Source of the DNA: Paludibacter sp.
GTDB lineage: Bacteria > Bacteroidota > Bacteroidia > Bacteroidales > Paludibacteraceae
NCBI GenBank assembly: GCA_030655595.1
Contig: JAUSNQ010000082.1
Location: 1-48,435, forward strand
Length of the DNA: 48,435 nucleotides
Direction of reading: 5' to 3'
Part shown: piece after piece, positions 39,993 through 47,712 of the stretch
How the letters are laid out: each line of letters begins with the position of its first letter
How positions within the stretch are numbered: the stretch's first letter is position 1
Program-made: the position numbers and the translations under genes
Notes under the pieces: model-generated
Told to the model about the DNA's origin: nothing
Seen by the model: only the letters and a program-made list of their open reading frames with translations
The model's database searches: none

Positions 39993-40657
39993 CGTGCAAT
40001 GTGTTTTAGAAGTGTTATCAAACTCGTCCAAACCACCACGGAACCACCGATACATGTTATTAAAAATATCACATGATTCCAATTTACACGCGTTTCGTGA
40101 GGTTTCACTTCAGTGATATTCTCGTGTCTTTTTTCAGTCCATATATCCTCACTACCGTCTATATGCTCATACACCCAGTTTTTCATGTATGTTCCCAACT
40201 GCCTGAACCATTCTCGCTGTCCATATACGGGTTTCCAGCGTTTTGTTTCACGCTGTTGAGCATGAGTCATGTATTCTTTTATTTCACCCGTGAGATTAAC
40301 AAGAGGAAGGTAAAGCCACCATGGAGTTATGTAAATTGCCAATTTATCTGCAAAACATAACTTTGATGGTTTTGCATTATCTCTTTTTGCATAGTGCCTT
40401 GAGTGGTATTTAGAAAAATCACTCCATTCTTTACCAAATATTCCCATGATTTTAGCGCCAAGTTCAACATGTGTTTCACCCTCATAGCCGTCCATGTTTG
40501 GTTTTCCAATATACCCAAGGTCATGCACAAAGAATGCAATCCATACGCGAGGATCCCACGGCCATCCAAATAATTTAATCCAGGCTATTGCAACAAATAA
40601 TGGGTGCAGTAAAAAACAATGTGCACCGAATAATACAGATTTTGTTCCTACTTTCAT
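39989..40657 (-). CDS. HD-domain protein with C-terminal membrane segment
   Basis: 222 residues. HD-type landmarks: HCFLLHP near 13-19, HDLGYIGKP (about 44-52) and ETHVELGAKIM, then YHSRHYAKRDNAKPSKLCFADKLAI (about 85-110), consistent with a metal-dependent phosphohydrolase. A membrane span lies near the C-terminus (VIFLITCIGGSVVVWTSLI, about 197-215). It lies in the early operon next to methyltransferases. Possible substrates are nucleotides or a signalling phosphate. Confidence 0.7.
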   Translation of the reverse strand: MKVGTKSVLFGAHCFLLHPLFVAIAWIKLFGWPWDPRVWIAFFVHDLGYIGKPNMDGYEGETHVELGAKIMGIFGKEWSDFSKYHSRHYAKRDNAKPSKLCFADKLAIYITPWWLYLPLVNLTGEIKEYMTHAQQRETKRWKPVYGQREWFRQLGTYMKNWVYEHIDGSEDIWTEKRHENITEVKPHETRVNWNHVIFLITCIGGSVVVWTSLITLLKHIAR

Positions 40658-40667
40658 TTTTAATTAA

Positions 40668-41159
40668 TTATTTTAGTTTAATAAATTGCCCTGCAATTCC
40701 TGATTTACTTAAATAATCAGAATTCATTTTATCATAAGAAATAAGTACTGAAGGTGCTCCGGAATTTGCTTTAGCCTTGATTCCATCAATATTGTAAAAA
40801 GATAATCTTCCTTCAATAAACAATAAAGAATCAGCTCTACTCCAGACCCATTCGAAAAACATTTTTGTTTCAGTTCGTGCAAATATTAACGCTATACCAT
40901 TTTTATGATCTGATAGCTTTTTAAGCCGATTCGCAGCTTGCAGCCCATATGGAGGATTACACCAAACTCTACCATGCCATTCTTTTATTAATCCGTTGTC
41001 ATGTTTTGTGTAATGATCAATTGCCATGTCCCATGGACGTATAGCAGGAGCACAAGGATCTAAGTCAAACGTACCTAAAGCTTTCAGTATCGAAGGAGGA
41101 GTTAACCATTCATCATTCTTCATATTTGCACTTTGATGCGAACCAATTCCATTTTTCAT
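40668..41159 (-). CDS. Phage N-6-adenine methyltransferase (Dam-like, PF05869 type)
   Basis: 163 residues from the ATG at 41159. Signature: NDEWLTPPSILKAL near 14-27, FDLDPCA, RVWCNPPYG (about 67-75, motif IV NPPY), and ALIFARTETKMFFEWVW. It methylates adenine N6 in DNA and is common in phages as protection against restriction. Encoded in a row with two further methyltransferases. Confidence 0.92.
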   Translation of the reverse strand: MKNGIGSHQSANMKNDEWLTPPSILKALGTFDLDPCAPAIRPWDMAIDHYTKHDNGLIKEWHGRVWCNPPYGLQAANRLKKLSDHKNGIALIFARTETKMFFEWVWSRADSLLFIEGRLSFYNIDGIKAKANSGAPSVLISYDKMNSDYLSKSGIAGQFIKLK

Positions 41160-41171
41160 CTTCAATAAATT

Positions 41172-41996
41172 TTAATCAAATAATCCTTTTTGAATATCAT
41201 AATTATACACCAGTACTTCAGTTCGATATTGAGTTTTCTTCACCCGATTACCTCTACCTAAATTTCCTAATCGCAGACTAACTTCTATTTCACGATAGTT
41301 CCAGTTATTCCTTTTAACATATGTTCTTAGCTCATCACACCAGTAATTTGATAGTATAAATTTTCCTTTAATTGTTTCTAAAAGCTTGAGAAGCTCTTCA
41401 AGATGTTCATGTGTATAACCTGAGTAATGTTGTTGAAAGCAGCCGGGATAAGGAGGATCTAAGTAAAAAAATGTTTCGGCTGAATCTCGGTCTGAAATCA
41501 CGCGAAGTGCATCGCGGCAAGATATCTGAACTTTTTCTAATCTATTGTGAAGATATTCTGAAAATTCATTGCGTTTTCCTTTTATAAATGTGCCGGTGTG
41601 TCCGCCGGAAGTTCCGTTGCACCATTTCCACCCTCCATGCATTGATCCTGCAAATGATCCGTTCGTGATGAGCCACACTGCCCAGGATTTTTCTATTTCT
41701 GTAGCTTCTACTCTTTTATTCCAGATGTCCTTAGCATGATAATACATTGCTTCTGAATGTAATGTGTTTTTTACAAGATCCTGCAATTCATCAAAGTTAT
41801 TTTGTACACATAAGTAGAAATTTATCAGAGAATAGTCGTGATCATTGATTACTTCAACTTCCGATTTTGGCCTCAGGAAGAAAACAGCACCACCACCAAA
41901 AAACGGCTCACCATAAACTCTGTGAGGTGGCATCATTGAGATGATCTCCGGGGCGATGCGCTGCTTTCCTCCGTAGTATGTGATTGGAGTTCTCAT
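41172..41996 (-). CDS. dam: D12-class DNA adenine methyltransferase
   Basis: 274 residues. Motif I is in YGEPFFGGGAVFF (about 28-40), the start has YYGGKQRIAPEI, and motif IV is FYLDPPYPG (about 170-178). This is the Dam/alpha-type N6-adenine methylase order. It overlaps the cytosine methylase by 4 nt. Probably modifies a short palindromic site; the site cannot be read from the sequence. Confidence 0.93.
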   Translation of the reverse strand: MRTPITYYGGKQRIAPEIISMMPPHRVYGEPFFGGGAVFFLRPKSEVEVINDHDYSLINFYLCVQNNFDELQDLVKNTLHSEAMYYHAKDIWNKRVEATEIEKSWAVWLITNGSFAGSMHGGWKWCNGTSGGHTGTFIKGKRNEFSEYLHNRLEKVQISCRDALRVISDRDSAETFFYLDPPYPGCFQQHYSGYTHEHLEELLKLLETIKGKFILSNYWCDELRTYVKRNNWNYREIEVSLRLGNLGRGNRVKKTQYRTEVLVYNYDIQKGLFD

Positions 41997-43681
41997 AAGG
42001 CTTGTTTCATTACATTTATGTGAATCGTTTTAGCAATTGCTTCAGCTAAAACCTTCGCCTGATTACACTCCACGGCATTTCCGATAAACTTTTTCATTTC
42101 AGCTTTAGTACCTTTAAGAACATATGCGTCTCCGAATCCTTGAATCCGAAGTAGCTCATCGATCATAAGCATGCGCATCATAACATCTATGATCCCGTGC
42201 TGATTACAAAGTGTTTTCAGGCGAACCATTACATCACTGTCCGAATCGTTTATCTTAATCTGATACTCTCCTTTACGAACTTCAACCAGATAAGGTGGGG
42301 CCTTATCCATTCGGGCAATCAGTGTGAAACATGGTTTATCAATCGACCCACCTTTATTATTAAACTGAGGGTTCATTAGATAGAATTGTTTCCTGTTTGC
42401 AGTTATAGTTGGTCCAGGTTCATTAATACTCCTTCCTTTGTTTTTGAACTGGGTATCCATCAGCCATTTTGCGGTTACCAGATTAAACTTTGGATTTGCA
42501 GTTAAACACCCTAATGGTTGGTTGATACCGACCGGCTTCCTCATCCCGTACTGTTGATCCATAAATTTCGATGTTACCAAAGCAAATCGGTCTTTTGTGG
42601 TTATCGTTCCTGCCGGTTCTTCAATTGAACTATTATAACCGTTTCCGTAATATGCCGTTAATAACTGGTGATGGTCTACTGTTGTGATAGATCCCGCCGG
42701 AGTATTAATAGATTGGTTTTTGTGTTGTGGTCGCCCGGAGAATGCCTTTGAAATAAACTTTGCTTTTACAAGCCCTATTCTACTTTGACAACTTACGGTT
42801 GGGGAGGGCTCATTTATAGAAGGAGCTTTATACGTCTTGCGTTGACTCATGCTGTTATACTTCAACATAAAATCATTCTCCCCATGAATAACAAATCTCT
42901 CGATCCCCGCTATAACTCTTTCCAATGTTGGGTCAACCAATGGCTTCTTTCTGCCGAATATACTTTCACCTTCTATATCCAGATCCAGCACGTCCTTGAC
43001 AGCTTTCCATCTTTCCAAACCATTCGCACTTGTTTTAGAATGTGATTGTACTGGAAATGCTATATTTTCAGCGGTCTTTGAGAATATGCCGAAGTAGCGG
43101 ATACGTGAAGTGTATGCCCCATAATCGGCGGCGTTCAGTTTTCTGTAATCGTATAAATAGCCAAAATTAATAAGGGTATCGCGCCACTCACGGTAATAGA
43201 TTCCTTTTTGTTCCCGGATAGGTTTCCCATTTTCATCAAGCGGTCCCCAGTCCAAAAATTCAATCACGTTCTCTACGCCTATGATATGTGGCTTTAAAAC
43301 CTCGGCATATCTTTCTATGTGTTCCGGTAAACTTCTGCTATCTGCATTGCGGGGGAGTCCACCTTTAGCTTTGCTGTGATGTGTGCATTCGGCACTTGCC
43401 CAAAATAGTATTTTCGCATTAGGATATTTTACTTTAGCGTGATTTACAATAGGCACTAATCGCTTAGCATCAAGTGTTGTAAAATCTTCAGTAAAATGAA
43501 TTGTGTCAGGATGATTAGCAGCATGGCTTTTAATTGCAACCTCATCGTGATTGATTCCAATTATTACCCTGCATATTTTATTTCCAAGTTCATCTACAGC
43601 ACGGTGAAACCCTTCAGTAACACCTCCGGCACCACAAAAACTATCGATTACTATTAATCTCACCGAATAATCTATAATCAT
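41993..43681 (-). CDS. C5 cytosine DNA methyltransferase with repeat-expanded recognition region
   Basis: 562 residues. Motif I SFCGAGGV (about 14-21), motif IV WASAECTHHSKAKGG with catalytic C99 but Glu in place of the usual Pro, motif VI GVENVIEF (about 135-142). Between about 260 and 460 lies a run of about six diverged units of the form INxPxxTITxxxxxLVTxKFM (for example SIEEPAGTITTKDRFALVTS). The C-terminal FIGNAVECNQAKVLAEAIA is motifs IX-X. The family is known in Bacteroidetes phages. The repeats replace a standard target-recognition domain. Confidence 0.9.
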   Translation of the reverse strand: MIIDYSVRLIVIDSFCGAGGVTEGFHRAVDELGNKICRVIIGINHDEVAIKSHAANHPDTIHFTEDFTTLDAKRLVPIVNHAKVKYPNAKILFWASAECTHHSKAKGGLPRNADSRSLPEHIERYAEVLKPHIIGVENVIEFLDWGPLDENGKPIREQKGIYYREWRDTLINFGYLYDYRKLNAADYGAYTSRIRYFGIFSKTAENIAFPVQSHSKTSANGLERWKAVKDVLDLDIEGESIFGRKKPLVDPTLERVIAGIERFVIHGENDFMLKYNSMSQRKTYKAPSINEPSPTVSCQSRIGLVKAKFISKAFSGRPQHKNQSINTPAGSITTVDHHQLLTAYYGNGYNSSIEEPAGTITTKDRFALVTSKFMDQQYGMRKPVGINQPLGCLTANPKFNLVTAKWLMDTQFKNKGRSINEPGPTITANRKQFYLMNPQFNNKGGSIDKPCFTLIARMDKAPPYLVEVRKGEYQIKINDSDSDVMVRLKTLCNQHGIIDVMMRMLMIDELLRIQGFGDAYVLKGTKAEMKKFIGNAVECNQAKVLAEAIAKTIHINVMKQAL

Positions 43682-44169
43682 ATTTCTCCAGGTATATTTT
43701 TAATTGATAAATTTGCATTGATTGCCTCCTGGGGTACCATTTCCTCACCGGTAAGTTGTTTGTCTGATGGGCAAATAATATTTCTGTAGTTATTTGCGCA
43801 CAGCAGCTCAAGAATCAGCATTGCACGTTCTTCGTCTTTTCTCGCAAATCGATAAAGCTGCGTTAGTCTCGAGCTCTCAACACGTGAGCTAATTGTCATG
43901 TTGTGACTCTCGGCCAGAAAATCTTTGTAATATTTCCACATCGCTTTAAATCTTTCAGATTCAAATGGATATTTAATTTCAACCGGATTTACAGGGTCAA
44001 TGAAAGAATCAAGCTCTGCGACAATCTTTATTACAACATCCCACTCCTTTTCTAAATGTTTTCTGATTTTAGAAGTCTGTTTGGTTGGTGGTAAGAAATC
44101 GAGTGTTTTCGAAATTAAATCACCATACCTCGAGAGGCTTTCACATAGTCTATTCCATTGTAATTTCAT
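43678..44169 (-). CDS. Hypothetical protein of the early operon
   Basis: 163 residues, helical and basic, with two Arg-rich stretches (SSRVESSRLTQLYRFARKDEERAM). It overlaps the neighbouring genes. No recognised domain. Confidence 0.5.
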   Translation of the reverse strand: MKLQWNRLCESLSRYGDLISKTLDFLPPTKQTSKIRKHLEKEWDVVIKIVAELDSFIDPVNPVEIKYPFESERFKAMWKYYKDFLAESHNMTISSRVESSRLTQLYRFARKDEERAMLILELLCANNYRNIICPSDKQLTGEEMVPQEAINANLSIKNIPGEI

Positions 44170-44437
44170 CTCTTAACTTGTTATAAAGTGTTTTCATTTC
44201 AGGATAGATCTCAATTAATTGATTTGCTCTATTTTGAGCGGTAATAATAGAGGATGCTTTACGATTTATTTTCAATCCTATTTCCTTGAATGTCATTTTA
44301 TTCAATTCTCTCGTTAATTTAACAAAGAAGAATCTCGCTTCAGAACTATTTCTGTCCTTCTTAGCACTAATAATGTCAGCCTTTTTAACAAAGAAATTCT
44401 TAGCTACCTGTTCCAATATCACATCAGGATGTACCAT
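44150..44437 (-). CDS. Stand-alone DnaA C-terminal (DNA-binding) domain protein
   Basis: 95 residues from the ATG at 44437. The layout matches domain IV of DnaA: ILEQVAKNFFVKKADIISAKKDRNSSEARFFFVKLTRELNKMTFKEIGLKINRKASSIITAQNRANQLI, in which the family's D-H-S/T motif is replaced by K-A-S-S near the helix-turn-helix. The ATPase domain is absent. It may bind DnaA-like boxes or the TTGTAGTA repeats in the phage, so a role in replication or regulation is likely. Confidence 0.8.
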   Translation of the reverse strand: MVHPDVILEQVAKNFFVKKADIISAKKDRNSSEARFFFVKLTRELNKMTFKEIGLKINRKASSIITAQNRANQLIEIYPEMKTLYNKLRDEITME

Positions 44438-44439
44438 AA

Positions 44440-44724
44440 TTATAAGTTGTTTTTTTCGACAAGATCTAATATAACATCTGTAAGTTTTTCGGATGAGTAT
44501 CCGAATTTTGCATTCAGTATCAACCTGCATCCTCCGTTATTTGTGTAGCTTTCAACCTCGACTATTTTCGAAGATTCAAGTTCATCCAGCATTTTCATTG
44601 ATAAATTAGCGGTTGAAAACAATGAAATTACGTCTGCACAACAAGAGAATGTTAATTGATTTTCAGCACTCAATATTGTTATTGATGCTTTGCGGATTAC
44701 GATTTGAATATCTGAGCGTTTCAT
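44440..44724 (-). CDS. Hypothetical early protein
   Basis: 94 residues, SDIQIVIRKASITILSAENQ and LEEL-type helices, ending ILDLVEKNNL. It lies two bases before the DnaA-C gene and after the Cro-like gene. No recognised domain. Confidence 0.5.
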   Translation of the reverse strand: MKRSDIQIVIRKASITILSAENQLTFSCCADVISLFSTANLSMKMLDELESSKIVEVESYTNNGGCRLILNAKFGYSSEKLTDVILDLVEKNNL

Positions 44725-44731
44725 ATTAGTA

Positions 44732-44748
44732 GTTATTAGTGTCGCAGC
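44732..44748 (+). repeat. 17-bp direct repeat, right copy
   Basis: GTTATTAGTGTCGCAGC, identical to 366-382, in the 27-bp gap between the Cro-like gene and the next gene. Confidence 0.6.
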
Positions 44749-44751
44749 CTA

Positions 44752-44955
44752 TTATACTAATATTGACTTCTCCGGAACATTCAACTTCGATGAGATTACT
44801 TTAATGGCTACAAGCTTTGTGAATTCGCCATTTTCTTCATTTTCTCTGATGTAGCGTGAGATTGATGCATCTGATACATCTAATTGTCTCGCTAACTCTC
44901 TTCTGATTTCTGTGCTTTCTTGCACTTTTTTCATGATTTCTGCTTTAATTTTCAT
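44752..44955 (-). CDS. Cro-like small HTH protein
   Basis: 67 residues with an HTH (RRELARQLDVSDASISRYIREN, about 18-39). It is the first leftward gene, behind the early promoter with tandem operators, opposite the CI-like gene. By position it is the Cro-like regulator of the lysis-lysogeny switch. Confidence 0.75.
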   Translation of the reverse strand: MKIKAEIMKKVQESTEIRRELARQLDVSDASISRYIRENEENGEFTKLVAIKVISSKLNVPEKSILV

Positions 44956-44990
44956 TTTTGCACTTATTTTTGTTGATTAAATTTGATGTG

Positions 44991-45022
44991 CAAATATAAA
45001 TTTAATTTGTGATATTCGCAAA
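44991..45022 (-). promoter_or_regulatory. Early leftward promoter
   Basis: On the minus strand TTTG (45022-45019), exactly 20 nt, TATATTTG (44998-44991): a perfect host-type promoter 35 nt before the Cro-like start. Its -33 box and half the spacer lie in operator 1. Confidence 0.85.
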
Positions 45023-45045
45023 TTAAATTTGTGATATTCGCAAAT
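45005..45045. promoter_or_regulatory. Tandem repressor operators
   Basis: ATTTGTGATATTCGCAAAT occurs at 45005-45023 and 45027-45045 with a 22-bp period, each an imperfect dyad ATTTG...CAAAT. A looser copy may lie at 44984-45000. Two helical turns between sites allow cooperative binding. Confidence 0.85.
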
Positions 45046-45085
45046 ATTTTTTTCTTTTCTCACAAATAATTGATTTATAATACTT

Positions 45086-45093
45086 TAAATTTG
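45086..45093 (+). promoter_or_regulatory. -7 element of the repressor gene
   Basis: TAAATTTG matches TAnnTTTG and ends 5 nt before the repressor ATG (45099), predicting a nearly leaderless mRNA. No TTTG at -33. Confidence 0.5.
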
Positions 45094-45098
45094 ATAAT

Positions 45099-45431
45099 AT
45101 GAATATCGCAAAAAACATTAGTGAAATCCGGAAGGAAAAGGGTTTAAATCAGCAAATTATTGCAGACGCATTGGATGCTGATGTTTCTGTTGTCAGTAAC
45201 ATTGAGACTGGCAAACGTGAGCTAAAAGTGAGTGAACTTGAGAAAATCGCAAAGTCACTTGGCGTAGACACACTTTATTTATTGACATATCCTCATATAT
45301 ATGTCAAGAAAGACATGTCAGACCGTGAACCAGTAGAAGCAGTTTTACAGATAAAGCTTCAATCTGATAAAAAAGAGCAGGTACTTAAACTTGTTTTTGG
45401 GGAGAATAATTTGGAAATTCTGAATAAATGA
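45099..45431 (+). CDS. CI-like XRE repressor
   Basis: 110 residues. An XRE HTH covers about 5-60 (ISEIRKEKGLNQQIIADALDADVSVVSNIETGKRELKVSELEKIAKSLGV). The C-terminal part (about 65-110) is short and lacks a LexA-type peptidase, so SOS-type self-cleavage is unlikely. It probably represses the early promoter through the operators at 45005-45045. The downstream gene overlaps by ATGA. Confidence 0.87.
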   Translation: MNIAKNISEIRKEKGLNQQIIADALDADVSVVSNIETGKRELKVSELEKIAKSLGVDTLYLLTYPHIYVKKDMSDREPVEAVLQIKLQSDKKEQVLKLVFGENNLEILNK

Positions 45432-45661
45432 ATATGCTAAAAAAAGAATTAATAGTAGAAATAAATAGTGTTCAGAATCAATTATCTGAGTTATTGGATA
45501 TAATTAACCAATACGGTCACCAAGATAATGATGTAGTTGATTTTTCTGTTTATGATGATGGAGAATTAGCAGATAAAAGTGAAATATTAATGGATACAAT
45601 TGACAATCTTATAAAAAGAACAGGCATAAAAGCTAATTATACAATTGACAGACATAAATAA
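45428..45661 (+). CDS. Small acidic partner of the repressor gene
   Basis: 77 residues beginning MNMLKKELIVEINSVQNQL, helical then acidic (DNDVVDFSVYDDGELADKSEI). Translationally coupled to the repressor. Could modulate repressor or immunity. No family recognised. Confidence 0.55.
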   Translation: MNMLKKELIVEINSVQNQLSELLDIINQYGHQDNDVVDFSVYDDGELADKSEILMDTIDNLIKRTGIKANYTIDRHK

Positions 45662-45737
45662 ACAGAAATACACAATCAGACAAAAATAGACAAAAATAAA
45701 ACGCTCAAAATCTGATATTTAATGGGTGTGGTTAGAT

Positions 45738-45754
45738 TCCCTTCAGCCGCACAA
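45738..45754 (+). other. attR core
   Basis: TCCCTTCAGCCGCACAA, identical to 240-256, marks the right end. The preceding bases GGTTAGAT are an imperfect copy of the tRNA T-arm. Confidence 0.93.
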
Positions 45755-45756
45755 AG

Positions 45757-45796
45757 AAAGTCTCCAATAATCATCACTGATTTTTGGAGACTTTTT
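45757..45796. terminator. Host terminator displaced from tRNA-Leu
   Basis: AAAGTCTCCA (45757-45766) pairs with TGGAGACTTT (45785-45794), perfect 10 bp, then T-run. It begins 3 nt after the att core, so before integration it followed the tRNA directly. It can also terminate the leftward acyltransferase gene. Confidence 0.88.
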
Positions 45797-45820
45797 AGTA
45801 GCATAGCTAACAACTTATTA

Positions 45821-46888
45821 TCACGCTTCGTTTTTTGCTTTTCTGACTTTCTCTGCTTTTCTTTTTTCTTTCTTTTTTGCCTTCTCGAGTTTGAGTTTTG
45901 CTTTTTCAGCTTTCTGTAGTTTTCTGGCTTCAGCACGTTCATCCATCATTTTACGCAGGTACTCGACGTAGGGTTGAATATAGCGTTGTCTTTTTGTTTC
46001 CAGCAAATCATCCATAACGACCATGATTCCGGTTTCATAAACAGAACCAAAGTCATGATCTAAGATAGTACCAAAAACGCGCATGGTATCCGTTAATCCG
46101 ATGTAAGCGTTGAACATAGCGGGAACATTCTCACCTTCATTTCTCACGGCTTTTATCAGCAGTTTGTAATCATCAGTCGGTTTATCTTCTGTCAGTAAAC
46201 TGTTAGCTAATTTTTTATTTGCAGTACTGATTTTAACAGGTTTTTTCGGTATGATAAGCCCTTCATGATCAGGAAAATGTTTAGCCATATAGGCGTAGAT
46301 TAATTCTCTGCTACGTAATGGAAAATCCTTATAAATTGTGACTTTCCCTATGAAATATTTGGAGCCCTTCACCGAATGAATTAATGCACCTAAGCCATCC
46401 CAAAGATTATCAAGGGCAAAAAGACTTTTCATACCCATTTTAGTGGTCTGATAATCCGGTTGCACGAAAGCCCGACCCAGTTCGATGGTATAAGGCATGT
46501 ATTCCTTTACAAACTGCTCGTTGAAAAAAAACAAATGTGACATCACAAATTTGGGCTGACCGTTTTCATCCAATTTTACATCAGCACCCGGTAGGAAACG
46601 ATAACCCCCAACAATTTCCTCTGCATCAGGATCCCATACAATCAATTGCTTGTATGGATTCTCCATATAATCGTATTTATCTGTATCAATTTCATCGCCT
46701 GTTCCGCCTCCACCCACACGAAACGACAATTCCCTGAGGCGACCGATTTCCAGCATTACATTTGGTGAATTATGTGCCGTAATGATGTAAATTTGGTTTC
46801 CTGACTTATTGGTTGGTCTTAAGAATTTTGCAGGAGTAAGTTCACTTTTAAGTATTTCCCTGTCAATTGGTTCAATAATATTCTTCAT
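45821..46888 (-). CDS. GNAT-type acyltransferase, GlsB/OlsB-like (host)
   Basis: 355 residues. The N-terminal two thirds match the hemolysin-like acyltransferases of Bacteroidetes: IYIITAHNSPNVMLEIGRLRELSFRVGGGGTG, PYKQLIVWDPDAEEIVGGYRFLPG, PYTIELGRAFVQPDY. Homologues (GlsB) transfer a 3-hydroxy-acyl chain to glycine in glycine-lipid synthesis. The last ~50 residues are Lys-rich (KAEKAKLKLEKAKKKEKRKAEK). It is a host gene beyond attR. Confidence 0.75.
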   Translation of the reverse strand: MKNIIEPIDREILKSELTPAKFLRPTNKSGNQIYIITAHNSPNVMLEIGRLRELSFRVGGGGTGDEIDTDKYDYMENPYKQLIVWDPDAEEIVGGYRFLPGADVKLDENGQPKFVMSHLFFFNEQFVKEYMPYTIELGRAFVQPDYQTTKMGMKSLFALDNLWDGLGALIHSVKGSKYFIGKVTIYKDFPLRSRELIYAYMAKHFPDHEGLIIPKKPVKISTANKKLANSLLTEDKPTDDYKLLIKAVRNEGENVPAMFNAYIGLTDTMRVFGTILDHDFGSVYETGIMVVMDDLLETKRQRYIQPYVEYLRKMMDERAEARKLQKAEKAKLKLEKAKKKEKRKAEKVRKAKNEA

Positions 46889-47210
46889 TTGTCAATAATG
46901 ATACTAAACTATCCTTTTGGCTGCAAATGTACTGCTTTTTTATGAAAATGATTAATCTTAACTATATTTTCTATATTTTGATTTTGATTCTATCATTTTT
47001 ATGAATTGTTTGCAATCGCTACTCTGATTAACAACAGATTACTTTTATATCAAAATAATAATGGCATTTCTGAAAAATATGACTTTTTTTGAAAAAAATA
47101 TTCGCCAAATGTTTTTCAATCAGAATAAAAGCAATATATTTGCAGTTCGAAAAATTGAAAACCAAGAATTTATATAAATTATTAATATTAACGAATAAAA
47201 ACTTATTAAA
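46889..47210. promoter_or_regulatory. Divergent promoter region between acyltransferase and HU genes
   Basis: On the minus strand TACATTTG (46931-46924) is a -7 box for the acyltransferase. On the plus strand TATATTTG (47135-47142) is the -7 box for HU. The 322-bp interval is AT-rich; no gene or other structure seen. Confidence 0.6.
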
Positions 47211-47483
47211 ATGACAAAAGCAGATATCGTAAACGAAATTGCTAAGAACACAGGAATTGATAAAGCATCTGTATTGGCAACCGTAGAGGCTTTTATGGAA
47301 ACAATCAAAGATTCTCTTTCTAAAAATGAAAATGTTTATTTAAGAGGATTCGGTAGTTTTGTAATCAAACAAAGAGCTCAAAAGACTGCCCGTAATATAT
47401 CGAAAAATACTACTATCATTATACCTGCACACAATATTCCATCATTCAAGCCTGCGAAGACTTTTGTTAGTGTAGTAAAATAA
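47211..47483 (+). CDS. HU-family DNA-binding protein (host)
   Basis: 90 residues: TKADIVNEIAKNTGIDKASV, KENVYLRGFGSF, PAHNIPSFKPAKTF, the conserved HU/IHF body and DNA-binding arms. Compacts and bends DNA. It precedes the COX24-like gene and RNase G, a common order in Bacteroidetes. Confidence 0.93.
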   Translation: MTKADIVNEIAKNTGIDKASVLATVEAFMETIKDSLSKNENVYLRGFGSFVIKQRAQKTARNISKNTTIIIPAHNIPSFKPAKTFVSVVK

Positions 47484-47508
47484 TTTCAAATAATAAAGAA
47501 TAGAAAAA

Positions 47509-47598
47509 ATGCCAAGCGGAAAGAAAAGAAAACGCCATAAAATGGCTACGCACAAGCGTAAGAAGAGACTAAGGAAAAACAGGCATAAAAAGAAATAA
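47509..47598 (+). CDS. Tiny basic AURKAIP1/COX24-domain protein (host)
   Basis: 29 residues (MPSGKKRKRHKMATHKRKK...RKNRHKKK). Nearly all residues are Lys/Arg/His. It matches the small ribosome-associated COX24-like protein known between HU and RNase G in Bacteroidetes. The gene is below usual length cut-offs. Confidence 0.85.
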   Translation: MPSGKKRKRHKMATHKRKKRLRKNRHKKK

Positions 47599-47630
47599 TC
47601 TTGTCTATTGGTCTTTATTTTAAAGTCCTG

Positions 47631-47674
47631 AAAACAAACTTAAAGACTTTATGAATTCTTTAAGTTTGTTTTTT
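47631..47674 (+). terminator. Terminator after the small basic protein gene
   Basis: AAAACAAACTTAAAG pairs perfectly with CTTTAAGTTTGTTTT, a 15-bp stem, with further Ts. Confidence 0.85.
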
Positions 47675-47712
47675 GTTTTAGCGAAAACAAAAACATTAAA
47701 TCATATAATAAA

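Noticed and set aside
18437..46912. Shared 14-mer TGATACTAAACTAT at the DUF4160 operator and at the host acyltransferase promoter
   Set aside because: A 14-mer match is expected by chance in 48 kb of AT-rich DNA, and only half of the palindrome is present at the host site.
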